From: Limnanthes douglasii subsp. nivea
Taxonomy: Eukaryota; Streptophyta; Magnoliopsida; Brassicales; Limnanthaceae
Assembly: GCA_036936605.1 (NCBI GenBank)
Contig: JAUPFV010000001.1
Coordinates: 210,473,138-210,537,137 of the forward strand
Direction of reading: 5' to 3'
DNA: 64,000 nucleotides
Notes under the pieces: generated by a model
Told to the model about the DNA's origin: nothing
The model's database searches: none
The model's input: only the letters and a program-made list of their open reading frames with translations
Shown here: one piece after another, positions 37,400 through 48,496 of the stretch
How positions within the stretch are numbered: position 1 is the stretch's first letter
Layout of the letters: each line of letters opens with the position of its first letter
Translations under genes and position numbers: made by a program

Positions 37400-38599
37400 T
37401 GATTACCTTGTGAATTAATGTATGATTGTATGTATATTTCAATTAATCGTATGAAAAAATGTGTTGATTTAATTTCTCTAAAGAGTTTTTGCCTTTGAGA
37501 TTATGTGTTGATTGAGCTGTTTAAAGGCATGGATTTAAGGTTATATGGAAAGCATGTTTTGATTGATTGATTGAATCATAAAGCCATGTTTAGGATTGCA
37601 TGTTTCAGTGTTTGATGTTGTTAGATGACCAAATTAGGGGTCTATTTAAATTAATGATTTATTTGGTGCGGGAAAAATGATTTTTTTATAGCAAAAATAC
37701 CCTAGACCGAAGGGTAAAATTAAACATCAAAAGGTGGAAACGAAGAAGACTTTCATCACGATCATCTATGTTGTGATATTGGCGAAATGCTCATGATTTC
37801 CACGACGAGCATGGGCATCAACATCAAATACGTTCTTTGTTTCAGTAGCAGACCCGTAAGGGTCGTTAGTCTTGTGTATCTCTTCTTTTGTGTGTGTAAC
37901 CATTGATATATGTTTGGACATACTTGTTTGTATGTGTATGTGGTTTGAAATAAATATGTGTTTAAATGTTTATGTGGATATGCATGACTAAGGTTATTTG
38001 TATTAGTGTAGGTGAATCATAAAGTTAACTAATCGGTCTAATGGAAGGTTAGATAGTAGACTAAGGATCCTAGGATTTAATTTTTTCATAGTTAAGTTTA
38101 TTGCGAGTATTGTTGGCCTAAATAAAGGTTAATACTTTGGATGGCTAATTATGAACCATAGAAAATCAACGAAAAATTAATTGTTAAGTTATAGATGAAG
38201 TATGAGAAATCAACCCAAATGAGGGTGTCACCAGTACTTAACCAATTAAAAAATTAGATTAATAATGATTTTTTTTTCAAAACTCATAAATTCATGTTAC
38301 TTCCCAAATGTATCTTATTATCATTGTATGTTTTTTTTACATATATTATCTTACGTTTAATTACGTTTAAGTTGAAGTATTATATGCCAATGAAGTGTGT
38401 ATGTGATGTTTGTTTTCTGTAATGTTATTTTAAATACCTATAGGACATAAGATAATAAAACCTCGTGTTAATTTTTCCAATAAATTGCGGTCATGGAATG
38501 TTATTTGAACTATTGTGGTCATGACCTGACATTAAGGACTAAGAAGTTCACAACCCTCACTATAGAAAATTCTCATAAAGGAGAAGAACAAAATTGAGG
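37400..38599. other. copia leader, no domain recognised
   Basis: Interior of the copia element between primer site and gag, with no recognisable motif. Confidence 0.45.
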
Positions 38600-39150
38600 C
38601 GTGGAAAAGTCACTTAGGTTGAGCTTGGCAATGACGCAATTGTGCATACCTTTGAGATTCCATGAGGTTTTCCTGACTCAGATTATCAATGCAACCGAGT
38701 CTCTCACAACAATTGAGAAATATTTTTCCAAGGTTTAATGAAGAGGAGATTAAGATGTTGTTGTTGCAACTCTCCACCATGAATTTTAATGAAGATGACA
38801 ATAATATAACATATTTTTGGGATGTAATTGATCAACTGAAAGTTAAATGCACTTAAGATTAACATTTCCAAAGAAGTTGCAATAGAGCTTGTGCTTCATT
38901 TTCCTTAGCATGAGAAGTAGACAACTAGTAATTGAGTTCTCATAATACTTAACAGGAAGAGAGATTAGAACAAGAACGTCTTATGATGCATAAGGTGAGC
39001 TCTCAATAGAGAGAGCATAAAAGATAAAGTATGACAGAGCATTCGATAAGGATTCAAAGAAACATAAGGAATTTCCAGCTGCAGGTTAATGTTTCTTTTG
39101 CAAGAGAAAATGGAATATCAAAAGAAGTGTGAAAGTACAAAGCTTAAATA
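38600..39150 (+). pseudogene. copia gag, decayed
   Basis: A plus-strand frame with few stops reads FNEEEIKMLLLQLSTMNFNED and TYFWDVIDQLKVKC, the UBN2-type copia gag core, then near 39085 CFFCKRKWNIKR, a degenerate CCHC zinc knuckle. Frame changes lie near 38590 and 38860. Confidence 0.65.
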
Positions 39151-39799
39151 AAAGCTAACGGTAATCTTACAATTCTGGTGTATTCAGAATTTAATTTAAA
39201 TTTAGTTGTATGAAACACGTGGTGGGTTAGTACGATTAAGATCACTCATGTTTGTATTTTTCTTAATGATATAATAAGAAGCTAAAGCCTCAGTGGTGGT
39301 GAAAATTTACTCATCAAGTTCAAATAAATTCATGATTAGTGTATGTCATTTGTTATTTTTAATTATTGCTTTCTAGTGAACGTTTATTGTATTTTAATGA
39401 TGTCAATAGGAATTTGATTTTTTTTTCTTCTAAGAGACACTTTAAAGGACATCTTTGAATAGCCAAATGACTATTTATTTACATAATAATGTGATATACA
39501 TTATAGATTTAATATTTAATAATAAAATATATTTATAAAATATTATGAAGCATTATACATAAGTATTGAACATACAAGTATCTCACAAACTAAATTGAAA
39601 AGTTGAACTCACGTGAATCTTTATGTTCTTGAAGATACACTATATCATCCAAAGGATATAGTATTCTTTCTATCTCTAGTGGATCCACTTAAGGATATTA
39701 TTTCTTAACTTTGCACTTTCTCGAAGAGGTAGAGTTTAAACTTATTTGAAAATTTTGATATTTTTTCCTTATTTAAGAATATAATATTCATCTTGATTT

Positions 39800-40960
39800 A
39801 ATTAATTTTCTAACATGATTTCAATGACTGGTATTGAAACTAATCATATGATACTTAAGCATCAATCCACCAACAACATTCCTTTAAGCCGATATATTGG
39901 CTTTATGACCATTCATCAATAATATTTATTTGGGTTGATATGTTCGCTTGATGAACTACTTATTCTTCTTGAACCATTATAAAGCTCTATAGATTCTTCC
40001 TCAAAATGAAAAAGTATTCTTAAATTCTTCCCCACAAACTCAACATCCTCAAATAATCTTATTGTTAATCTCCCAAAACATACTTATATTGGGAGAATCA
40101 TTAAACTAAATTCCCTTTGAATGGTTAAAATATCCAATTAAATAACAGTTAACCCTCTTATTGTCCAATTTGTTTAGATTCAGTCGATGAGGATTTTCTT
40201 CAGATGGACATTCCCAAACTTTCATATGCTTTAAGTTAGACTTCCCCTAGTCGAAAAATCTTTTAGGATGTATATGGTTGCCTTTGTTGGATCTCTAATT
40301 GAGAGTTTATGTTGCACATGTACGAGTATCTTCTAATGGAAAAATAAAAGTCATTTAATAACCTCACCCTAGAGTGATAGTGATAGAATCGACTGATGAA
40401 TCATACTTCTCACCATATCTTTAAGCATGCAATTTTGTTTATCATATACAAATTTTATGTTGAAAAAACTCAATATTGTTAACTGAGGAACTATACCTCA
40501 CTCCTCTAGATATTTAACAAATGGTATTTGATGTTGTTCATCTTAACTGACATATCCATCATAGTATACATTACCATGGTCATATTTAATGAATTTAATG
40601 CTCTTACCTAGTTTCTTTTCAACTACAATCCTAAAATCTATGAACTTGTTTAAGGCTTTTTATTTATCATAAAGAAGTAGAAATACCCATAAAGAGAGAA
40701 ATCATCTATGATTGATATGAAGTATTATTGGTTTTTCAATGATTCCTTAAGGAATGGTCCACTAAATGAGCCCATGACCTTATCATTTTGTTATGTTATA
40801 CCTTTGATACATTCGATATAAGTAACGAATTCTGAATAATCAAGTGATATTAATAAACCTTTTAACGACTAGCTTGTACATTTTTCATTTTAGAATATAA
40901 CTTATGTGTCTGTGTCAAAGTTTACTAAACGATTCATCGTGTTTTCATAAATTCATGAAG
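39800..40960 (-). mobile_element. Minus-strand copia integrase remnant nested in the copia element
   Basis: On the minus strand from 40960: a degenerate zinc region with ECIKG near 40790, then FSGPFLKESLKNQ and YFISIIDDFS near 40760-40700 (integrase core with its Asp), a KDMVRSMIHQSILSLSLWG-like region near 40430-40380 with a stop in place of W, and LEDVEF-like plus EEESIELYNGSRR near 40030-39960. It is opposite in strand to the surrounding element, so it inserted into it or is the residue of a nested element. LTRs were not found. Confidence 0.7.
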
Positions 40961-41214
40961 AGTTTTGATCCTCCCTTATGAATCAACACTAAAAAACAAT
41001 AATATAAGTCAATAAAAGATAATGCAATTGGGAGCGTTTACCAATTACCTTTAGAAATAAAGTCGATTGGTTGTAAAAGTGGTTACAAAAGCAACTGTGA
41101 TTCTAAGGGTAATGTGGAGAGATATAAAGTGTGACTTGTGACAATAAGATATGCTCACTATAAATAAATTGAATTTAAATAGAATTTTTGTCTTAAGTTT
41201 CATGAAATATTCAG

Positions 41215-41770
41215 TTAGAAGGGTCATGGCACTAGCAGCACACTTTAACTTAGAGCTTTATCAAATGAATGTTTATACTGTTTTTTCCTCAAAATTACAT
41301 TAATGAAGACATTATATGTTGTGCAACCTAAAAACTTTGTAATAGGTGATTCAAATTTCATGGAATTCAAGCTTAAGAAATCCCTTTGTGGGCTCAAAGA
41401 AGCTTCTCGACAATTTTACTAAACGTTCCTTGAGATAATAGTCTTCTTTGGTTTTAAGATGAACTCGATTGAAGACTATGGGTATCAAAGGTTTAGTGGA
41501 AGTAAGTTCCTAATTTTAGTACACACTTGAATACATGTCTTGCAAAAGAAGACAAATGAAGTATAATTAAATATCTAAAGACAAATTTTTAGATTGAAGA
41601 AATGTAAAAGGTTCCATATTATTTGGTAGTCAGGAGGTTGATGTATGCTCAAGTTTGTGCAAGGTTGGATATTGCATGTGATGTCGGGTTGTTGTAAATG
41701 TATGTAACTAGTCCGAAGATGGACCATTAAGAAGTTAAAAAATAATTATTTGTATAAAAAACAAACAAAA
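41215..41770 (+). pseudogene. copia reverse transcriptase, decayed
   Basis: The order is a MALAAHFNLELYQMNV-like box near 41225, FMEFKLKKSLCGLKEASRQFY near 41360-41420, and RRLMYAQVCARLDIACDVGLL near 41630-41700 followed by PKMDH. These are successive copia RT and post-RT boxes in the right order. Stops and at least two frame changes interrupt them, and the YVDD box is not recognisable. Confidence 0.75.
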
Positions 41771-42632
41771 GGACACATGTTCATATATAATAGGTCGAGA
41801 TCTACGGAGATCAATGGGTATTCAACCTTAGACTTTAGTAGGTTGTATGGACACATTTGGTAGAATGTTATGCAACATATTCCCATTAGTTAAAGATACA
41901 ACATTATGAAAAAATGGAAAGTAACACTAGTTTTATCCTCTCTATGGTATTAGAATTTATTGATTATTTTAATATATCCAATTGGTTACTATGGTTAATG
42001 AATTAAATCATTGTAAAAGGGAAAGAAAGTGCCCTAAAGCTATGATGTGACAATAATTCTAGAGATAAGTAACATAAGCTTATATAAGTCCAAACCTATA
42101 GATATAAAGTTCTTGTCTATTCAAAAGAGTTCAGAGCTATCAAATTAGTACAAAGCACATTGGTACATACTCTATAAAGAAGCCCCTCTTACTAAAGTAG
42201 TATTACCTATGATTTTTTAGGATCACGCCATTAGGATGGGTGTTGCTTGTTCATAGGGATATTGATTTCTGTGGGAGTTTTGTAATGGAAATGGTATATA
42301 TTTGCAACTTGATTGTGTACACTTTGGTTTATTGCAATATATGGCTCAGTTAAATTTCATTAATTTCTCTAATTCATAATATATATCTACAATTACATAA
42401 AACAAGTTAAGAATAGATATGTGCAATACATAATATTGAACCATGTAATTGATTGATGGTGATAACGTGATTATTGTTGCATCCAATTTCTCAAGTTATG
42501 AGGAAGAGATCTTAAATCACTTATTGTTCATTCTCATTTTTCGAGTGTTCATTTTGCCTATTGATAATGGAATGATAATATATATTAAGTAAATACAACA
42601 TTGAGTAGCATATGACCATTAAAGTGAGAGAT

Positions 42633-43355
42633 TGTTGGAAATTTATGGACCGGTATGTTAATAACATATTTAGTCATTATCATAAGATGGTCTAATTAAT
42701 AAGTAATCAGATTATTTATATAATTGGGAATTAGACTGATATGTCAAAACCCATTATGAAGATATAAGTATAGAACCTAAGATAAATTTGGGCCTAGTGA
42801 GGGAGTGAGTCCAAATATTAACATTTAAGACTGAACTGATAAGTTCAAGGACTAAATTGATAAACATCAATTTAGTGGGTTGTGGTCCCCGATCATAAAG
42901 CGGAATAAAGGGGTATAATACAATTAAGTTAAAATTAAACCTAATTATATTATATATAAGTAAGACATGTGATTGGATTTTTCATCACTCATACACAAAA
43001 CATATGTTGTTTTGTTGGTTGTACTGAACACACAAAACCATAGTTTCTCTTGTATTCTCTCTTCTACAGGTTTCAGTTCAAGATCGACCCAAGATAAAAA
43101 AAGGACTGGAGATCTTATTAATATGCATAACAATATTAAAGGTACTCAACCTATAAGTAGATCAAAAAGACTCACAAAACTAGGATCAAGAAGGCTAAGA
43201 ACACATAAAAAACCTATACGATCGATCAATGCTCGGATGAACAACTTGAGTGGTAAGATTGTTCAAGATTATATTATCAGTAGTATAATCGATAGACACA
43301 AGGGATAGTTATTTATCTATAATTGAACTACTAAGAGATTCAATAGATTCTATCA
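42633..43355 (+). repeat. 3' LTR of the copia element
   Basis: Preceded by AAAGTGAGAGAT, the purine tract typical of copia elements, and starting TGTTGGAAATTTATGGACC. It is longer than the 5' LTR because of an internal segment around 42830-42960 that the left copy lacks. Confidence 0.8.
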
Positions 43356-43546
43356 ATTGGTATTAGAGGCAAGGAATCCTTTATGAACCGATGTAAGATT
43401 GTATGTATATTTCAATTAAGTGTATGAAAAATCATGTTGAAGATGTAATAAGTTTATTTTGCATTATATTCCTAGTATTATAATTAATATATACGAGGGA
43501 TGATTCGTTGTTATAAAACTATTGAGTGATTATATAGATTCTATCA
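43356..43546 (+). repeat. Extra leader plus partial third LTR
   Basis: Directly after the right LTR comes a degenerate primer site, then ATTGTATGTATATTTCAATTA as found after the 5' LTR (37424-37444). From about 43448 an LTR tail (GTAATAAG to CTATCA) is repeated a third time. Confidence 0.75.
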
Positions 43547-44147
43547 GTGTCCACCCTTTATATATACTTTCATGAGACTTAATAATATATTTATTGTTAC
43601 TATTATTTGTAAGTCAAATATTTTTTATATTGATTGTTTTAGTTGGACATATAAAAACTTGTCTGAATATTCTTAATTTACACATTACGAGACATGTCAA
43701 ATCTATAATTTTCTTACAATATCTCACATTGATCATTCATGTGTATTGAAGTGTATCCATCAATTTTACACTGTAAAATATTTTTGTTTACAAATAATAT
43801 CTGAACTTCTATTTATGTTGGATGATAGTCAACAATTAACCAAAGAGGTTCCACAATGACTTATAGTATACGTAATCGTTCTAATAATGAATACATTGCT
43901 AACTACCACCTTAATGGACCCAAACATCTCGTGGAGTAAAGCATGGAAGTGTGACCTGATCCTGTAATCAACACATTTCAACTTTTAACTGGTCATACTT
44001 TACTAAATTTAGATTGCTTAATTTAAGAAATAAGACCAAAATGAATTATTGCATTATTAATCTTAAATAAAATCAAATGTATACATATACTATGAAATAA
44101 TAATAGAATCTGAAATATTAAACAAGTTTGGAAACTAAAAATACATC
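43547..44147 (-). other. Probable 3' end/LTR of the host copia element
   Basis: The next part of the host copia (54641-54999) ends its RNase H close to 54680 on the minus strand. If the intervening insertion is removed, this stretch follows directly, where the 3' LTR should be. The join reads AAAGTGAGAGT, a copia-like purine tract split by the insertion. No partner LTR is inside the window, so this is inference. Confidence 0.45.
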
Positions 44148-44152
44148 ACTCT

Positions 44153-44610
44153 TGGTGAGGATAAAAACAGCCTAGGGGTAGACTAGTAATTTTAAGTTGA
44201 GTTTCAAGATGGTGTAAAGGTGTTTCAGGGTGGTGTGAGGGTATTTCAGGGCAGTGTGAGGGTGTTTCAAGGTGGAGAGAGAATTAAGCAGCTTGGCAGC
44301 AGTTAATTTTTATTATTAGAAGATAATGCTGGTGGTTGAGTATTTATAGCATGTTATTTGGGCCCTTATGGGCTTTCGGGTCAAGTTTAATGGACCCGGG
44401 TCATGTTTAAAGACCCATGAGTTCTAAGCAGGAGGACAGGCAGCTTAGTCAAGAAGTGTTTAAGTTTTTTAGTACTTTAGTCATAGTTCGAACTGCCTTA
44501 GGCTCACATTGGTTCAAAGAGATCTGTCCGGTCCAAAAGTTCTGTCCGATTTTCGGAGAGAATTACACTGATCTGCCCTTCCGGGGAGCACTCCAAATTC
44601 GGACTCATCA
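44153..44610 (-). repeat. 3' LTR of the young Tat element
   Basis: Ends are TGGTGAGG and ACTCATCA on the plus strand, giving TG...CA in element sense (TGATGAGTCC start). It carries three GGGTGTTTCAGGGTGGTGTGA-type units (about 44216-44275), one more than its partner. Confidence 0.95.
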
Positions 44611-44625
44611 GGAGCCCCTTTTTTA
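44611..44625 (-). other. Polypurine tract
   Basis: On the minus strand TAAAAAAGGGGCTCC abuts the 3' LTR. It is the expected primer site for second-strand DNA synthesis. Confidence 0.85.
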
Positions 44626-44770
44626 GATGTTTGAACAAGTGTCCTTGTCAAATAACTGAAAAACAGTCCGATTATAGGAAGTGGTTTTTCAATCCGGAGA
44701 GAGTTGTGGACAAATCCGGACAGATCGAATCGTTATGAATTCTAAACGGTTCTTGCCAGAGTTAGTGGGA

Positions 44771-44950
44771 CACGTGTCATTCTCTGATTGGTCACTTTAG
44801 CCGTTTTTTCACCTTGAACTTTGCACCACTTTCTCGAACAAGTTACCTCTTTTAAAAGCCATTAATGACATCAGCGCCGTCTTTTAATCATTGCCCAACT
44901 TTTCGGATTCTCCTAGGAATCAACTCCTTTTTTCACTTTTACTATAAATT
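44771..44950 (+). promoter_or_regulatory. Candidate promoter of the antisense gene
   Basis: CACGTG (44771-44776, inside palindromic GACACGTGTC), an inverted CCAAT box (ATTGG 44787-44791) and TATAAATT (44943-44950) are arranged upstream of the ATG at 45054. The order and spacing are those of a plant RNA polymerase II promoter. Function is inferred from sequence only. Confidence 0.5.
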
Positions 44951-45053
44951 CTAATTCACTTTTCACTATCTCATTATCTCTTTCAAATTTCACTCTGCCA
45001 TTTTTACTCAGAGCTTTATCTCTCTAGAATCTTCAAAACTTTCTTGGCTGTTT

Positions 45054-46410
45054 ATGTTTACAGCAAGGACAGCACTAATCAAGGGTGGCTGGCTTAACCT
45101 CTCTGAATTGGAGAAAGCTCAAAGAGTTGAGAAGGAAAAAAGGCTTGCAGCAGGGCTTCCAGCGTCACCTGTTGAGAAACCAGCCCCTTCAATCGAAGAA
45201 TCTGACAGAGGTTCATCTTCTTCTAAAGGTACAGAACCTAAAAAACTCTTTCAATCAACGCTTTCTCCAATAGTATCTGGTTCTTCAGTTCAAGAGTCGA
45301 TCCCTGTTGTTGAACCGGGAGTCACTGCCACAAGTGTTAGGAAGAAATCCTCTTTCATTGCTATGGGGTCTGATTCTGACCACTCCCCGGACAAATTGAT
45401 CATGAAAAGGACAAGTAGGTTGGTTAAAGGACTTTCCTCTAAAATCACACCCTCGAAATCGGGGGCAAAAAATAGTGAATCAGGGTCCGGGGCAACTATA
45501 AGGGCTCCCCGGGAGAGGCCGTCAGGATTGGAGGCCAGCAGCCCACTACCCCCCAAGGAAACTTCTACCTCAGAAACTCAAATTGAGGTAAGAAGTCGAG
45601 TATACACGGACAGCCAACAGTCCGGAGGATCAGATCTGCCAAGCCTCAATCCTCCCCGGACCATTTCTACTGAAGCTCCCCCAACGATCATGGAGGAGAG
45701 GATGGAGGACTCCACTGAGGAGGTCAGATTTGAGTCCGAGTCCTCCGGACAGGCTGAAACTGCTATCGTTGTTGCCAAGAAGGGCAAAGAAGACTTGTAT
45801 CTAAGACGTCCGGACCTGCCGGAGAGCCTTGAAGGGAGAGTGGGACCATGCTTCCATAAGGTGGAGTTCAAGTATCTTTTGGCTCTGTTGAAACCCAAGT
45901 ACGCGTTCATTCATACTTCAGATCTGGGCAGATTGCGCACAAAGTGGGGAATCCCTGAGAACGTAAAGATAAGGATTCCTATCGATCCGGAGACACCGAT
46001 GGATTACAAAAGGAATGAGATAGTCTTCTTCACGGAGCTATTCAACTGGGGACTCAGGTTCCCACTGGACCCGGAAATAGTGCGCTATTTCCACTTGGTC
46101 AAGCTCTGCCCGTCACAGCTAAGCCCTAACGGTTGGTTTACCTTGATGTCATGTATTATGGCGTCTAGGTTATCTGGAATACCTCTTCCTATGGAAGAGT
46201 TTGCAGCTGTGGCCAACTTGTGCAAACATCATCAGTTCCCCTTCTACCATTTCAACATGGGGAACGATCTTAAAGCTGTTGACGATCTCCTGGAGTCGGA
46301 GAGCAAGTGGAGGAGCCAATTCTTATTTGTCAGTGGCTCATGGGAGAATGGCAAGAAAATCAAGACCGGAGAGAATCCAAGCCTCCTCAGGAGTAGGTGG
46401 AGGAGTGACC
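45054..46410 (+). CDS. Antisense gene (aORF) of the Tat element, exon 1
   Basis: The open frame begins at ATG 45054 and stays open beyond the splice donor to 46469. Residues 1-250 are low-complexity, Ser/Pro/Glu-rich. About residues 255-430 form a conserved globular region with KPKYAFIHTSDLGRLRTKWGIP, then FTELFNWGLRFPLDPEIVRYF and LCPSQLSPNGWFTLMSCIMASR. This matches the plant family called putative gypsy-type transposon (Pfam Transposase_28). Its function is unknown; despite the name no transposase activity is established, and I see no catalytic motif. It lies between integrase and the 3' LTR on the opposite strand to gag-pol, tail to tail with pol. The donor GTAAGC stands at 46411. Annotating the extra 20 codons read through the intron as protein is probably wrong. 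Confidence 0.85.
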
Positions 46411-46493
46411 GTAAGCTTCTCATCTTAATTCTCTGTTCGAATTTCCCTTTTCTTTCAAGTTTATGCTAATTAGTTTCTCTTTTGTCTTATTAG
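46411..46493 (+). other. 83-bp intron of the antisense gene
   Basis: The donor is GTAAGC at 46411, followed by a T-rich body and the acceptor TTATTAG at 46487-46493. Removing it joins phase-1 codons and continues the reading into 46494 without a stop, whereas unspliced reading stops at 46469. The equivalent gene in the element at 55005-62892 has GTAAGT at the same protein position. Confidence 0.8.
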
Positions 46494-47524
46494 AGCTGCC
46501 AAAGGAGTTCGGAGACTATCTGAAGGCCGGACAGGTCACCTGTGGCAAAATCAACGCTTGGGCCGCAGAGAACTGGGAGAATCGGTTCCATAAAGCCTTC
46601 ACTGCTGGGAACTTAGCAAGGTCTCACCTGTGGAACACCACAGGTCGAAGAGACCTAACTTGGGAGGAGCTCTCCACACAACCTGATGAAGACATCGTGC
46701 TGAGAAGATCTCACGAACTGGATGGGACTCTCTTCCTTCCTGCCCGGGCCAAAGCCCCAAGTAAAATGAAGGGCAAGAAGAAGAAAGGCAAGAGGGTAGC
46801 AGGTGACGATGAGAAGGAGGCCCCAACAGGCACAGAAGGACTGGCACAGGCTCAGATAGATGCAGCCCTTCTGCAGGTGGTGGAACAGGAGAGCGAGAAG
46901 CAGGAAGTGAACCTCCCTAAGCCTACAAGGGCCTCTAAGAGGACTCGCAAGCACACAAGTGAGAGTGCTGACAGGGAGGCCAAGAAGAAGAAGTCTTCCC
47001 AAGGGGATGAAGTTGCTCTCCGGGACCCGGAGCCCTCTTTCCCTACTGACCCTACACTGGCCGAAGAGATCCCAAGGGACTTTCAAGAAGAGATTCCAAA
47101 GGAATTTCATACAGATGAAGTCGAGGGGGGAGAGCTCAACTTGGATGAAATGGACATCACCGGTCTGGGTGGACTTGGTGAATATTTTCTTGGCCTGCCC
47201 AGAGATGAGTTCACAGGGCCCTACGTCCCTCCGAGCAGCTCCAACACGGTCAACTTCAACGGTAAGACTTTCATGGTTTCTAGCGAGAAGTACATCATAG
47301 CCCACTCTTTACTTAGCAATGTACAGCCAGTGCTTACTTTAGAAAGGCAAGTCCGAAGTCAGGCTGACACCATCAAAGAGCTTAAATCTGAGAAGGAGAA
47401 GCTGTCCAATGACCTCCAGACTGCTGCCACTAAGATTGATTTGCTTAAAGAGTCGAATGAGCAACTAAAGAAGAATCAAGATGAAGGCAAGACAAAAGTT
47501 GCTTCTCTCTGGAGGAAATCATAA
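46494..47524 (+). CDS. Antisense gene, exon 2 up to a frameshift
   Basis: Continues from exon 1 with LPKEFGDYLKAG and WENRFHKAFTAGNLARSHLW, then a Lys/Arg-rich possible nuclear localisation region (KGKKKKGKR, SKRTRKHT, KKKKSS), an acidic stretch, FNGKTFMVSSEKYIIAHSLL, and a long coiled coil starting near 47340 (ERQVRSQADTIKELKSEKEK). The frame is lost in a TCTCTCT run at about 47503-47511 and stops at 47524, while the coiled coil goes on in another frame. A 1-2 base slip in this dinucleotide run is the simplest explanation. If the slip is real and not a sequencing error, the protein ends inside the coiled coil. Confidence 0.8.
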
Positions 47525-47541
47525 AAGACCTCCGGGCTAAG

Positions 47542-48042
47542 GTGTCCGGACTGGAGAAGGATCTGACAGCCTCAAGAGGGGAAACTGCAGCAAAGGAGAA
47601 GCTTGTCACCAACCTGACCACTGACAAACTTGCTTTAGAGAATGCAGTGACTCAGGCTGTTGAAGAGAAAGCTGCTCTGGTGAAGGATCAAGAGGCCATG
47701 ATCAAGGCCAAGATTAATGTTTATGCCAGGGAGATGATACGGAGTGAAGAATTAATGATTGAAAAAGTGAAGTCTGATATGGTCCTCCTGTTTCACGAAA
47801 AATTCCCGAAGAGGAGACTAGGGGACTTATGGCGCTATGTGGATGACGATGATCTCCCATACTGGACCATGATTGATGAGGGGTACTCCGGTGAGTCCTC
47901 GTCTGGTGGTGAAGAGGAAACCGGAGAGAGCCCAGGTGAGGAAGAGATTGACCCCAAGGGTAAGAAGATAGTCGAGGAGAAGAGCGACATTAAGGGCAAG
48001 AAATCAGATGAGGGTGAGCCATCTTCAAAGGCTCAACCTTAA
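47542..48042 (+). CDS. Antisense gene, C-terminal part after the frameshift
   Basis: The coiled coil resumes (from about 47508 in this frame, first ATG at 47542) with SGLEKDLTASRGE and LALENAVTQAVEEKAALVKD. It is followed by MVLLFHEKFPKRRLGDLWRYV and an acidic Ser/Glu tail with repeated KGKK motifs, ending at 48042. It is part of the same gene as 45054-47524. The MVLLFHEKF region recurs in the older remnant near 10910. The coiled coil suggests oligomerisation; nothing else about its role can be read from the sequence. Confidence 0.75.
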   Translation: MSGLEKDLTASRGETAAKEKLVTNLTTDKLALENAVTQAVEEKAALVKDQEAMIKAKINVYAREMIRSEELMIEKVKSDMVLLFHEKFPKRRLGDLWRYVDDDDLPYWTMIDEGYSGESSSGGEEETGESPGEEEIDPKGKKIVEEKSDIKGKKSDEGEPSSKAQP

Positions 48043-48082
48043 TTTATAATTTGTTTTGTTTATTTTTTGCTTGAACTAAAGT

Positions 48083-48185
48083 CCTTGGAAGGCCAAGGCA
48101 CTTTTTTTGTGATGGTGTCCGTATTATTCGGACAGATTTTTGTACTGTGCCCAAACTTACTCAAAAAGTCCTTGGAAGGCCAAGG
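48083..48185. repeat. Two hairpin repeats between antisense gene and pol
   Basis: CCTTGGAAGGCCAAGG occurs at 48083-48098 and 48170-48185. Each has a perfect 6-bp stem (CCTTGG/CCAAGG) with an AAGG loop and lies inside a longer shared unit (AAGTCCTTGGAAGGCCAAGG). The position, between two convergent genes, fits a shared 3'-end or termination role, but this is inference. Confidence 0.8.
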
Positions 48186-48496
48186 CAGTTTGAAATTGTT
48201 GAATGACTATCTTATTTTGCCCAACCATCCTCTTCTTTCATTGTTTGTTTAAATAGCTGGAGTTTAAATAATTTTATTGTATTGTGAGAGTGTTAAGACT
48301 TTCCGGCTAGAATTTAAGTAGCCCTTAGATCTTTTAACCCAAGTAGTATGATAAGAAACAAAATGTTTAAAAATACTCAGAGAATTTTGAAGAAGGCACC
48401 AAATTTCATTGAAAACTCTCCGTGCCACCGAAGAGGGGAAGGTATGCCCCCAAATATTTACATGGATGTTCAAACAAGTAAATATTTACATAAGTT

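Larger units (their letters stand above)
36835..43546 (+). mobile_element. Full-length but decayed Ty1/copia element
   Basis: It has a 5' LTR (36835-37382), a primer site, gag, RT, a purine tract before the 3' LTR, and the 3' LTR itself (42633-43355). The LTRs are very diverged and of unequal length (548 and 723 bp), so the insertion is old. No long open frame survives. A minus-strand copia remnant (39800-40960) interrupts the interior. The right end has an extra leader and partial LTR (43356-43546). No clear target duplication was found. Confidence 0.8.

Noticed and set aside
45290..47627. Minus-strand frames inside the antisense gene (for example 45290-45556, 45578-45910, 46655-47305)
   Set aside because: They run opposite to a long frame with recognisable domain and splice signals, and their translations have no domain. 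They are shadows of a GC-richer gene.
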